NCBI GenBank assembly: GCA_023417655.1
Contig: JAEZFD010000039.1
Span: 100,441-164,440 of the forward strand
Origin: Planctomycetota bacterium
GTDB taxonomy: Bacteria; Planctomycetota; Planctomycetia; Planctomycetales; Planctomycetaceae
Length of the DNA: 64,000 nucleotides
Direction: 5' to 3'
How positions within the stretch are numbered: the stretch's first letter is position 1; each line of letters starts with the position of its first letter. The notes below the pieces were generated by a model that saw only the letters and a program-made list of their open reading frames with translations, searched no databases and was not told where the DNA came from. Positions 27,073 to 34,626 of the stretch are shown here, piece after piece. Made by a program: the position numbers and the translations under genes.

Positions 27073-27309
27073 CGCTACACCAACTCGGAAAACCGCCGTT
27101 GACGTAGCGCTCGCGTAGCGCCGCAACTCCTTTATATACACGCACATGAGAGCAAGCGCTACGTGCTACGCCTGTCAGGAGATTTTTTCTCTCTCTCGAT
27201 TTTCTTTTCTCTTCTCCTCTCATTACTCGCGCCGCTCCGAAAAATAAAACCGCGCGGTCTGTTGGCGGAATTCTCACACGCACGTATATGGGCGCAGCAG
27301 GCGTAGCGC
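27073..27309. repeat. GCGCTAC repeat cluster with pyrimidine tract
   Basis: Copies of GCGCTAC or its complement at 27104-27110 and 27115-27121 (11 bases apart), 27156-27162 with GTGCTAC directly after, 27303-27309, and CGCTAC at 27073. A TATATA patch and a long pyrimidine tract (27180-27230) lie between them. No gene fits. The motif matches the octamer near both att sites, so the region may be a protein-binding or replication control site. Confidence 0.45.
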
Positions 27310-27312
27310 ATG

Positions 27313-27347
27313 AAAAAACCCCGCACAGCAACAGTTGCCGTGCGGGG
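27313..27347 (-). terminator. strong terminator of the leftward operon
   Basis: Stem 27319-27326 with 27340-27347 (8 bp) plus an inner CAAC/GTTG pairing; on the minus strand it is followed by six Us. It lies downstream of the 195-residue gene and closes the leftward gene cluster. Confidence 0.85.
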
Positions 27348-27459
27348 TCGGTGGGGGAGCCGATCTAGGAAAGAGTCTCTCGACGAGGTGCCATTTTCAG
27401 CCAACACCCAGATTCAAGCACGTCCTTACTTTTCCGCCTGGGCCTTCCGGCATCCGCCC

Positions 27460-28047
27460 TCAGGCGACGACCCAGTTCCCGGCGGAGTCCTGCTTGAGAC
27501 GGTAGATCTCACGGAAGCCGACTTCTTTGGTTCCGTCACGGCAAGGAATCAGGAAATCCTCGGGCATGAATGAAATTGGGTACGCTCCGGACGATGCGTA
27601 GACGTTCTGACTGACCAGTGACTGTAGTTCCACGTCAACTCCGGGGACAAATGAACCGGAGTGCAACGTGTAACTTGAGTTGCATGACGCTACGTTGGCG
27701 GTTGCCTCAGGATTAGCGACCACCAGCGCAATACTGGACGCCTCGGAGTCAGCCACAATAGAGATGTAAAGTCCAGGCGTTCCACCAGGAATATCCTCAG
27801 TATTGAAGATGATTCCCTCTGGGTAGCTGGGGACAACCACCAGCGACTCTCTTGGCAGTGCTAATGCCGCATCAATCGCGTTCTCTGCGACCGTCTGCAG
27901 GTCAAAATCGGGAATGACCGGAAATGTCTGAGCACGGTAAAACTCAAGGATCGGCCTGAAGTCAACACCCGGGTATGTCGGCGCCGTCACCTGCACCATG
28001 ATGCAGGGAAAATTCGGCTTGAAGTCTGACTCAGCGGGAATGCGCAT
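27460..28047 (-). CDS. hypothetical 195-aa protein, separately transcribed
   Basis: A 195-residue protein, predicted mostly beta with Pro/Gly-rich turns, no membrane segment and no recognised family. AAAGGAAATCACG before the ATG is a good ribosome binding site. A strong terminator lies upstream (28129) and another downstream (27313), so it is probably a one-gene transcript. Its place after the S49 peptidase and coiled-coil genes is where phages carry a major structural protein, but it is short for an HK97-type capsid protein. Structural role is speculation. Confidence 0.6.
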   Translation of the reverse strand: MRIPAESDFKPNFPCIMVQVTAPTYPGVDFRPILEFYRAQTFPVIPDFDLQTVAENAIDAALALPRESLVVVPSYPEGIIFNTEDIPGGTPGLYISIVADSEASSIALVVANPEATANVASCNSSYTLHSGSFVPGVDVELQSLVSQNVYASSGAYPISFMPEDFLIPCRDGTKEVGFREIYRLKQDSAGNWVVA

Positions 28048-28128
28048 CGTGATTTCCTTTTGGTGAAATGAGGCTCTGCGGCTTCGATCTTGCCGGAGCT
28101 AGCATTCAGTCGCGGAAGTGGTGATTCA

Positions 28129-28183
28129 GAAAAACAGGCGGGTCTGTCAGTGAGCTGTCTCAAAACCCAATGACAGCCCGCCT
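28129..28183 (-). terminator. terminator after coiled-coil gene
   Basis: A 13-bp stem with one bulge (AGGCGGG/CCCGCCT at 28136-28142 and 28177-28183, CTGTCA/TGACAG inside), followed on the minus strand by GTTTTTCTG. It separates the long operon from the 195-residue gene. Confidence 0.8.
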
Positions 28184-28202
28184 CCCCTCAAGGAGATTCG
28201 AA

Positions 28203-28997
28203 TTACCGAACGTAGCGGTTGAGGATCTGGTCCCGGTCGGCAATCTGAGCGTCATACATCCGCTTCAGGGAGGCGACATCTTCGACAGCCTGTTCACGCT
28301 CCTTGCTGATGGCTTCGATCAGTTCAGGAGTGATCGTCCGGAGCGTGTGCCCGATGGTGACCTCTTGAGCCCCAGAGTCTGCTGCCTCGAGAACGCGGTT
28401 GTAAGTGGCAACGTCTTCCCTTCGTCGGGACAATTGCGAATCCCGGTCGCGGCTAATGCGACAGGCGTCGCGGTACTCGTCGACAACACACTGAGGCATT
28501 CGGCGGAGCAACTTCAAATCTTCCACGGCGGCCTGCATCTGCCGGAGCTTTTCACGAGCGGCTTCCGGGGCCTTGGCGAGCAATGCCCGCCGTCGCTTCA
28601 GGTCCTCAATCTTCCGTTCGATTTCCGGGGCCTGCTCCGCTTCTTCTCGCTCGGCCTGTTCGATGTCGGCCTTCAGTGCGGCGCGTTCTTCGCGAGTTCC
28701 CGCCTTCTCCTGTGACCGCAGAACAGTTCGGACCCGGTCAATTTCACGTTCCTTGTCCAGCCCCCGGACCAGGCCGAACCGCTCCAGCCTGCTGAGGTCG
28801 GAGTCGGTCAGCTGTTCGCCTCGGGCCGCACAGGCCAGGATGGCGTCCACTTCGTCGACCAGCGGGTTTGACTCGCATGGAATCACGACGGGGGTTGATG
28901 GAGTAGCAGCGTTTGCCAAGGCTGGTCCAGCTTGTGGAGCTTTCTTGGGCTCTGGCTTGCGTGATGGTTTTTCGAGTGCTTCGATTGCAGGGTGCAT
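28203..28997 (-). CDS. coiled-coil protein, possible scaffold
   Basis: A 264-residue protein: a Pro/Ala/Lys-rich N-terminus (1-40), then long charged helices (about 75-200) with heptad-like patterns such as REERAALKADIEQAEREEAE, and a further helical C-terminus. No enzyme motif. It directly follows the S49 peptidase (36-base gap, AGAGGAAT ribosome binding site). In many phages the protease is followed by or fused to a helical scaffolding protein, so a scaffold role is plausible but unproven. It could also be a general coiled-coil partner. Confidence 0.68.
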   Translation of the reverse strand: MHPAIEALEKPSRKPEPKKAPQAGPALANAATPSTPVVIPCESNPLVDEVDAILACAARGEQLTDSDLSRLERFGLVRGLDKEREIDRVRTVLRSQEKAGTREERAALKADIEQAEREEAEQAPEIERKIEDLKRRRALLAKAPEAAREKLRQMQAAVEDLKLLRRMPQCVVDEYRDACRISRDRDSQLSRRREDVATYNRVLEAADSGAQEVTIGHTLRTITPELIEAISKEREQAVEDVASLKRMYDAQIADRDQILNRYVR

Positions 28998-29033
28998 CCG
29001 GGATTCCTCTGGAGATTGAATTCAGGTGAACGA

Positions 29034-30059
29034 TTAACGACGCCGGGATGAGGCGGCTTCATTGACGAGTTTTTCCCTCAGCTTGGGGTGAGACCGGTTC
29101 GCGGCTTTGACCGCCTCGACCCGACTCAGTCCCCTCGCCCGATGGCTCGACACGACATTCGCCCATTGGCGTTGAACGGGTGTCATGTCCCGTTCTCCGA
29201 AGCGACGGGAACCACTGGTCATCCTCGCTTTCGCCCCTGAGAGGACTGGGGAGTGAACAGCCGCCCCAGTGCTCTTCAGGACACTCTCAAAGCTGCGAAT
29301 TCCATCGATCAGGCCGACGTCGAGAGCGGCACGCCCAACGAACGTTCCTGCCTGTCGGATGATTGCCATTTCCTTCGACGAGAGGCCCCGAGCAGACTGA
29401 ACGGCATCCAGGAACACCTGATTGACTGCGTCGATTCCTTCCTGAAGGTGAGCCAGTTCCTCGTCATTGATGGTCGCCCCAGGAGCGCCGATTCCTTTGA
29501 AACGCCCTGTTCGGACGACATAGGTATGAACCCCCATTGCCTCAAAGGACGCGCTCCAGTCCTGAACAACCGCGAATGTCCCGACAGAGCCGACGACGCT
29601 GGAGCGGGTTGCGTAGACCTCATTGGCCTGAGAGGCAATCCAGTAGGCCGCGCTGCATCCCATGTCCTCGACGAAGGCGACCACCGGCTTGACGCTGGTT
29701 GCCGCGCGGACATCCTGAGCCAGGTCATCAGTCCCCGAGACAGTCCCGCCGGGGCTGTCGATGTGCAAAACGATGCGGGTCACGCTGGGGTCATCGACAG
29801 CCTGCCGCAGCTGCTCTCGAATATCAGTCATGGCTGTTGAATCGAAGAGCCACCCGACGAGGCTCACATTCTTTTCGAGCGGACCATGAATCTTGATGAC
29901 TGCCGCGCCGTTGATGACCTCGTATGGTTCTGGCTTCCCAGGTGGGACCAGCGAGCTAAAGGACGCTAACGGCATTGCGGAAACGGTTCGACAGATCGCC
30001 GTCAGGGTCTGCCCGTCAATGGCCCATGCCTGCTCACGGGGATAGCTTGGCTTACTCAA
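29034..30059 (-). CDS. S49-family serine peptidase (SppA/prohead protease-like)
   Basis: About 341 residues. The ClpP/crotonase fold of S49 peptidases is clear: VLHIDSPGGTVSG, then the nucleophile motif MGCSAAYWIASQA, SSVVGSVGTF, and the TGRFKGIGAP stretch that supplies the likely catalytic Lys. Phage homologues process capsid or scaffold proteins; cellular ones degrade signal peptides. There is no N-terminal membrane segment, which favours the phage type. The start is a TTG at 30059 with GGAG eight bases upstream; it overlaps the stop of the preceding gene (TTGAGTAA). A basic C-terminal tail follows the peptidase core (from about residue 285). Confidence 0.85.
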   Translation of the reverse strand: MSKPSYPREQAWAIDGQTLTAICRTVSAMPLASFSSLVPPGKPEPYEVINGAAVIKIHGPLEKNVSLVGWLFDSTAMTDIREQLRQAVDDPSVTRIVLHIDSPGGTVSGTDDLAQDVRAATSVKPVVAFVEDMGCSAAYWIASQANEVYATRSSVVGSVGTFAVVQDWSASFEAMGVHTYVVRTGRFKGIGAPGATINDEELAHLQEGIDAVNQVFLDAVQSARGLSSKEMAIIRQAGTFVGRAALDVGLIDGIRSFESVLKSTGAAVHSPVLSGAKARMTSGSRRFGERDMTPVQRQWANVVSSHRARGLSRVEAVKAANRSHPKLREKLVNEAASSRRR

Positions 30060-30378
30060 TGGTTTCGCTCCTTCCGAGACAAACGTACGGTCCAGACCAT
30101 CCACCGTTGAGGCTGACCAGAACGTAACGCGCAGAGTCACCCCGAATGATTACTTTCTCGGGGATGCGGCTCTCTGGCTCGCTATCACCCGGCGTCAGCC
30201 TGATCGGGAGGATTCGAGATTCCTCTCTCGCCGGGAAGAAGACCTTGCAATCAAGATACTCGACGGAATCACAGGCTTCCGCCTGTTCCTGAAGAGCGAT
30301 TGCTAACACCTCGTCCGGACTGGTGTCGTCTGGAAACGAGGCAAACGGATTGAATGGCTGGTTGGGTTCAATGTTCAC
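30052..30378 (-). CDS. hypothetical protein before S49 peptidase
   Basis: About 108 residues from a GTG at 30378 (frame open to a TTG at 30444). Acidic first half (NPFASFPDDTSPDEVLAIAL), then a beta-rich second half with RIPEKVIIRGDSARYVLV and GWSGPYVCLG. It overlaps the upstream zinc-ribbon gene slightly and the S49 start by 8 bases, so it belongs to the same operon. No family recognised; start uncertain. Confidence 0.5.
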   Translation of the reverse strand: MNIEPNQPFNPFASFPDDTSPDEVLAIALQEQAEACDSVEYLDCKVFFPAREESRILPIRLTPGDSEPESRIPEKVIIRGDSARYVLVSLNGGWSGPYVCLGRSETIE

Positions 30379-30658
30379 AACTTCGATTATCGCCGACGTC
30401 GCCGCGACGATAAGACGAATGGAACTTAAATCCCGAGTTCTCAATGAGTTGAATGATAGATGTGACCGTAGCCTGTGCTAGATGTAGCTTCCGGTCTTCT
30501 GGCGTTGCGCCGACGAACTTCTCAGCAGAGGTGAAAGTCTCATGGCATTCGCAACAACGACGACGGCGGACAATCTTGTCGGGTCCGCCAATGGTGCGAA
30601 CGACTTGCATTCGCCCACCGCAAGATGGGCAGCGTAAACCTGTTTTGGCTCGACTCAT
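30368..30658 (-). CDS. zinc-ribbon protein, NrdR-like N-terminus
   Basis: A 96-residue protein starting at the ATG at 30658, which overlaps the stop of the 55-aa gene (ATGA). Two Cys pairs, LRCPSCGGRM and RRRCCECHETFTSAE, form a zinc ribbon like the NrdR N-terminus and many phage Ogr/Delta-type activators. The C-terminal half is helical. A DNA-binding or transcription-activating role is likely; there is no ATP-cone, so it is not NrdR. Confidence 0.65.
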   Translation of the reverse strand: MSRAKTGLRCPSCGGRMQVVRTIGGPDKIVRRRRCCECHETFTSAEKFVGATPEDRKLHLAQATVTSIIQLIENSGFKFHSSYRRGDVGDNRSCEH

Positions 30659-30822
30659 TTGCAGCTCTTTCGGTGCTCTGGAAGTTGTCGGTCTTCCGCG
30701 TCTGTCCGCAATGAAACAGCGGAGGCGCGTCGACTGTCTCGCTCTGCTCTCGTCCACTCCTGCCGAATCTTGCGAGCAGCTTCCGCAATTTCGTGGAGCG
30801 TCGGTGACGGCGGGATGTTCAT
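30655..30822 (-). CDS. 55-aa helical protein
   Basis: A short gene: ATG at 30822 overlapping the previous stop (ATGA) and TGA at 30655 overlapping the next ATG. The product begins MNIPPSPTLHEIAEAARKIR and continues as a charged helix. The double 4-base overlaps make it very likely real. Small helical proteins of this type sit next to terminase genes in phages. Function unknown. Confidence 0.62.
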   Translation of the reverse strand: MNIPPSPTLHEIAEAARKIRQEWTRAERDSRRASAVSLRTDAEDRQLPEHRKSCK

Positions 30823-31295
30823 TGTTGGTCGCCAGTGGCGTTGCCATCTTCGGGGTTGATGAGTTTACGCGACTTTTCGATCGCCTCCCTGAGAAGGTCT
30901 GCCGCATCGGTGCCAAATTGCCGTTCCAATTGAGCGCAGGCCTCTCGGTAGAACACCGCAGAGCGCCGGAGCAGGTACTCCACCTGACTAAAATCCACCA
31001 GGCTTCCCTTTTCCCTCTGAATCCGGAGTTCCAGAAGGCTGTTCTCTTTCGAAAGCTTCGCCGCCCGCTCTCTTAACAATTGCTCCTTCACGTCGTCGGC
31101 ACCATTCACGGAATCAATCAGTACATCATCTTCATTCCCCCACTTGTTCGCACGAGCCCATTCGATGATGTCGCGAATCACGTAGTTCCGATTCTCGCCG
31201 GGACAGCCGGATTTGATCCATCGCTGCAACGTCCGAGAATCGATTCCTAGCGTGGCCGCCGCGTCCTCTTGGCTAGATGCTACTAACCCTGCCAT
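30819..31295 (-). CDS. Nu1-like small terminase/HTH protein
   Basis: About 158 residues from the ATG at 31295, set by AGGAG five bases upstream. The N-terminal HTH (QEDAAATLGIDSRTLQRWIK) resembles the DNA-binding domain of phage small terminases of the Nu1 type. A basic/acidic helical region follows (LLRERAAKLSKENSLLELRI), then a helical C-terminus (YREACAQLERQFG). No large terminase follows, which is unusual. It begins the chain of overlapping genes that runs to the S49 peptidase. A packaging or replication-recognition role is inferred; a plain regulator is possible. Confidence 0.62.
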   Translation of the reverse strand: MAGLVASSQEDAAATLGIDSRTLQRWIKSGCPGENRNYVIRDIIEWARANKWGNEDDVLIDSVNGADDVKEQLLRERAAKLSKENSLLELRIQREKGSLVDFSQVEYLLRRSAVFYREACAQLERQFGTDAADLLREAIEKSRKLINPEDGNATGDQQ

Positions 31296-31660
31296 AGCGT
31301 CTCCTGAATCAAGTACGACGGCGACATCGAAAAACAAAAAGTTACGCTGGGGGAAATGTGTGAGCGGGCGATGAGTTCAGTAAACGTTTGCTCTTCCAGG
31401 AAGGACCCGTCAGCCCTTGGGGAAGAGGCTAACTGCCCCGATGGTGAGCAGCAGAGCTAGTAGCCGTCCCCACCTCCGATCCGTTCCAAAAGGAACTGCG
31501 ATTGCCCAGCGTGCTCTGGGGTAAAAACACCCTCGAAAACGTGCCAGCGTGCACGAGCCACTGGAGTGCGGTTCGGGGAACAGTCGGTCGACTTTTGGAC
31601 AGCCCCCCCCTGTCAAAACTCTGACAGCAATTCGCGAGACTCAAACGCGGTTCTGTTGAA
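31296..31660. other. leader region with inverted repeat
   Basis: About 365 bases before the Nu1-like gene. A 6-bp inverted repeat CTGTCA-N6-TGACAG (31610-31627) adjoins an 8-C run (31603-31610) and could be an operator. Short frames here have weak coding character. The promoter of the leftward operon is probably in this stretch. Confidence 0.35.
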
Positions 31661-31731
31661 TCACTGGCCAACTTTCGACCTATCGCCCCACTGATGCGCC
31701 TCGCACTGCTGCCAGGCTCGCCAGATACCCA

Positions 31732-31932
31732 TCAGGGGTTCGATTTTCGCTTCAGGAATCGCTTCCTTGGCTTCTTCGACTTCTCGGCCAGCCAGGAACC
31801 GAAGAGCCTCAGCGACCCATCGGATTGCTTCACGCAACCGACTCCGCATATCTCGCACCTGTAGAAGTTCGAGTTCTCACTTTTCGCGATTGAACTGGAG
31901 CACTTCGGGCATCTCCCTGGGCATCCTGACAT
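31732..31932 (-). CDS. small zinc-ribbon protein
   Basis: A 66-residue protein with CPKC and CEIC pairs 15 residues apart, a treble-clef or zinc-ribbon pattern, and a Lys/Arg-rich end (KKPRKRFLKRK). The ATG at 31932 follows AGGAG at a 7-base gap, an excellent ribosome binding site, which favours this frame over an overlapping 65-residue frame (31661-31858). Likely nucleic-acid binding. It lies between the iteron-like repeats and the leftward operon. Confidence 0.55.
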   Translation of the reverse strand: MSGCPGRCPKCSSSIAKSENSNFYRCEICGVGCVKQSDGSLRLFGSWLAEKSKKPRKRFLKRKSNP

Positions 31933-31950
31933 CACTGTTCTCCTGTCCCG

Positions 31951-32096
31951 TTTGATTGTTGATTCTTGATTCTTGGTCCATCACTTTGATTCTTGAGAGT
32001 GGATTCCTCTGAAAACCTCTCTCTTTCCCTGAAGAAGCAACAATCAAGAATCAATCGTAAAAGTGCTACGCGCACGCGCGCGAGAAGAATCAATCG
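31951..32096. repeat. iteron-like inverted and direct repeats
   Basis: TTGATTC heptamers in tandem from 31952. A 13-bp perfect inverted repeat (TTGATTCTTGATT at 31959-31971, complement at 32042-32054), another TTGATTCTTGA at 31986 and a complementary AGAATCAAT at 32087 complete the set. They lie directly downstream of the RepA-like ATPase and overlap its stop codon. This is the arrangement of a replication origin with iterons. Confidence 0.55.
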
Positions 32097-33190
32097 GGAA
32101 GAGACGCGAACCACTTCCCGTCGATTTTCTCACTCTGCACGTTCAAGCACTGGCGAGCACGCATGACCGTCCCGGACTTGAACCCTCTTTCAGTGGCTTC
32201 CCGTTCCAGGTCTTCACTGGCGACAGACTCCCCGCCTGCAAGTCGCTCCGTCAGCCACTCGATCGCCGCGTCTGTCTTAGTCGGCTTCTTCGGCGGGTCG
32301 GGAGGCGCCAGAGCTTCGTCGGCAGACATCGTGATGGGGTCCGGTTCCCAGGCGAGAACAGGCTGATTGTGAGTGTTGAAATTCGTCCGCAGCTCGTAGG
32401 CCAGGCCAGAGTTGTCCCCTGCAAGGTTGTTCTTGGTGGGAAGCATCAGTCGTCGCCGTCCGGTCGGGTTGTCACGGTCGCGAACGATAACCCATGCAGA
32501 GCGGGCAGCAGCAGTGAAGGCCAAGCTCCCGGAAGTGCGGTACATCGCGGATGAGCCGCTGTTTTTATTCAGGTGCGCGACTCCGATAACGGCGACCCGG
32601 TGCCGACTCGCCATCTCTGCCAGAGGTGCAAGCATTCCCCGAATATCGGCGTCCTTGTGGGAGTCCCGATCTCCGACGTAGGCGCTAACCGGATCGATGA
32701 ACACGGCGCGGCAGTCGCCCACTTCCCGGATCGCCTCTTCGATGATGGAAATGTCGGTCGAGAGGCTCACAGAGCGCTCAAACTCCCTGTTGCCGTCACT
32801 CCCGATGACCGATTGAATCGCAACAATGCGGGACAGATTCGCACCAGCCGCATTCAGGCGAGGAACGACCGTGTCTTCCAGGTCATCTTCAGCCGTCAGG
32901 AAGACAACGCCTCCAGCGATGTTGGGGGATTGGTCCGGCCACTCTCGCCCAGTGGAAATTCGAGCCGCCATGTCGACCGTGAGGAATGATTTTCCCAGGC
33001 CGGGGTCACCCGAAACGAGGGAATATTTCCCAATGGCGAATCGGTCTGACCAAAGCCAGTCAATGGGCTTCGGTTCCACTTCTGAAAGCCGCGTCAGCTT
33101 CGGGCGAAAGCTAAGCCCCGATTCCTTGAGCTTCGCAGGTTTAGCCTTTCTCGATTCCTCCCATCGCTGGTAATCGCAATCAATGCTCAT
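32090..33190 (-). CDS. RepA/KaiC-like AAA ATPase
   Basis: A 366-residue RecA-fold ATPase (AAA_25 type, as in RepA of broad-host plasmids and many integrated elements). Walker A is SGDPGLGKSFL near residues 60-70, an AEDDLEDTVVPRL motif follows, and Walker B is CRAVFIDPVSAYVG. A later AHLNKNSG stretch is typical of the family. The C-terminal part (about 300-366) is a winged-helix-like domain. Such proteins act as replicative helicases or primase partners. Iteron-like repeats lie at its 3' end. Its ATG overlaps the preceding stop (ATGA). No primase gene was seen. Confidence 0.82.
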   Translation of the reverse strand: MSIDCDYQRWEESRKAKPAKLKESGLSFRPKLTRLSEVEPKPIDWLWSDRFAIGKYSLVSGDPGLGKSFLTVDMAARISTGREWPDQSPNIAGGVVFLTAEDDLEDTVVPRLNAAGANLSRIVAIQSVIGSDGNREFERSVSLSTDISIIEEAIREVGDCRAVFIDPVSAYVGDRDSHKDADIRGMLAPLAEMASRHRVAVIGVAHLNKNSGSSAMYRTSGSLAFTAAARSAWVIVRDRDNPTGRRRLMLPTKNNLAGDNSGLAYELRTNFNTHNQPVLAWEPDPITMSADEALAPPDPPKKPTKTDAAIEWLTERLAGGESVASEDLEREATERGFKSGTVMRARQCLNVQSEKIDGKWFASLPD

Positions 33191-33549
33191 CGGCAGCCTC
33201 CAGCAAGTCCCAGAACGCGAAGGAAATCGCGTCGGAATCCTTCGTCGGTCTCAAGGGCACGAAGGATTCGGTATTGCTGCTGAAAGCTTAGTTTTGGGGG
33301 TTCAATCGGCCCTCTTCGTTCCTCGGATGCCAGCGGATTGGGCCGCCGGATTCCGTCCGTGTCGCGAGTGAAGACAGAGCAAACCTCAGCTGGGTCGCGG
33401 ACAGGAACCCGGAGCGTCGGCAGGTAGTTGTCAGGTTCACACGGTGGCAAGCCCCGAAACTTGAATCCGAGTGCCAGGCTGACGGGTCCCCAGTTCGACC
33501 GATCCGACTTATCAATTTCCGGGGTTGCCTTGAGAGAGAGTTGTGGCAT
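33187..33549 (-). CDS. hypothetical protein coupled to ATPase
   Basis: About 120 residues from the ATG at 33549; the frame extends upstream but loses coding character. Pro-rich, with a C-terminal helical segment (PKLSFQQQYRILRALETDEG). Its stop overlaps the ATPase start, so the two are co-translated and it may be a loader or partner of the ATPase. No family recognised. Confidence 0.5.
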   Translation of the reverse strand: MPQLSLKATPEIDKSDRSNWGPVSLALGFKFRGLPPCEPDNYLPTLRVPVRDPAEVCSVFTRDTDGIRRPNPLASEERRGPIEPPKLSFQQQYRILRALETDEGFRRDFLRVLGLAGGCR

Positions 33550-33634
33550 AATGCCAAAGTCCTTCCGCAGAGGGATAAAGAAGAGAAATCGCCGCCCCCG
33601 CTGGTTAGCCGCCTCGCGGGGTCTCTTTATTGAG

Positions 33635-33865
33635 TCACTTGCAGTTTCGCTGTGATTGCAGCGCCGAAGAGCAATTCGTGCTTCGCTCCTCGATCCAGCG
33701 GTCAAGCTCGCGCTGGAGATACCAGACTTTTGAACCGGCTTTCAGAAAGCGGGGCCCGCGCCCCAGCGAGGCCCAAGTATTCAGTGTGCTTTTTTCGAGC
33801 CCCAGATACTCTGCAGCTTCAGCCCGCGTCAGCTTTGCGGGCGATTGAATGTGTGGTGCTGTCAT
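33635..33865 (-). CDS. AlpA/excisionase-like HTH protein
   Basis: A 76-residue MerR-type HTH: LTRAEAAEYLGLEKSTLNTWASLGRGPRFLK is the textbook AlpA/excisionase pattern, followed by a WYLQRELDRWIEE wing and helix. AGGAG precedes the ATG. It is 130 bases from the hypothetical gene next to the integrase, the usual place for a directionality factor (Xis) or integrase activator. Confidence 0.75.
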   Translation of the reverse strand: MTAPHIQSPAKLTRAEAAEYLGLEKSTLNTWASLGRGPRFLKAGSKVWYLQRELDRWIEERSTNCSSALQSQRNCK

Positions 33866-33993
33866 CGTGCTTCACTCCTGTTTCAGCAGCTTTACTGCGG
33901 TCTGATGGAGTAATTAGAGCACGGAATGCCGCGAGCGGGTGAAGTTCCAGTGCGGCAAACGGAAGAACGGCAGATAAAGACCTTTCGCGCCCT

Positions 33994-34626
33994 TTACGCG
34001 CCCTTTCCTGACGTTTTCGAAACAGGAATCAACGACTCGAGAACCTCGATCCGCTTGGAAGTCGTCTTCTCTTGTCGCGCCTGCCCGAGTTCAATTCGCC
34101 TGGTAAGCCACTTCCGGAAGGTGGTTTTTCCAATTCCGAGTTTCCTTTTCAATTCGTCCTTTGTGATGGAGATCCACTTCTCGCTTACTGTTACTTGATA
34201 CTTCTTGAGAGTCAGCAGCCGCTCGGCTCGAAGGGTGGTAACCAGCTTGGAAAGCTCGACTTGATCCCACTCGGCGTAATCAACCGCCTGATCCCAAGTC
34301 CAGCCTGGGAGCAAGCTCTTGGGGTCGCTCCAGTGGGCAAATGTGAATGCTGCCGCGTGTGCAGTGGTGCCAATAAACGGCGTTTGCCCACGCCAGAGGG
34401 CAAATACTAATGGCTCAGCGCTCGATGGTCTGGCATCAAAGATTCTGCTTTCCCACTGACCAATGGCTTCCGCGAGTCCCTCGCAAGATTGATGCTCTTC
34501 AGCATAGGTCCGCTTTAAACACGAGAGATTCACGATGAGGCATTCCGAAGCCTGAGCGAACTCTTCCAGCGAATACACTTTGTCGAATTGAGGAACTTGA
34601 CCAGCTGGAAAATCGAGCCTCATCAT
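33994..34626 (-). CDS. hypothetical protein next to integrase
   Basis: About 210 residues, starting at the integrase stop (TAATGATG), so translated with the integrase. The central part contains a Trp/Ala-rich helical stretch (AAAFTFAHWSDPK). The C-terminal third has an HTH-like DELKRKLGIGKTTFRKWLTR segment that reads as a recognition helix, followed by a basic region. A DNA-binding partner of the integrase or regulator is likely; no named family. Confidence 0.6.
   Translation of the reverse strand: MMRLDFPAGQVPQFDKVYSLEEFAQASECLIVNLSCLKRTYAEEHQSCEGLAEAIGQWESRIFDARPSSAEPLVFALWRGQTPFIGTTAHAAAFTFAHWSDPKSLLPGWTWDQAVDYAEWDQVELSKLVTTLRAERLLTLKKYQVTVSEKWISITKDELKRKLGIGKTTFRKWLTRRIELGQARQEKTTSKRIEVLESLIPVSKTSGKGA

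Noticed and set aside
31410..31671. Two short minus-strand frames around the C8 run
   Set aside because: No family, no ribosome binding site, TTG start, and composition unlike neighbours. A slip across the C run could join them but nothing supports this.
31661..31858. 65-residue minus-strand frame overlapping the small zinc-ribbon gene
   Set aside because: Starts at a GTG without a ribosome binding site and overlaps by about 125 bases a frame with a strong AGGAG and a paired CxxC pattern; both cannot easily be real.
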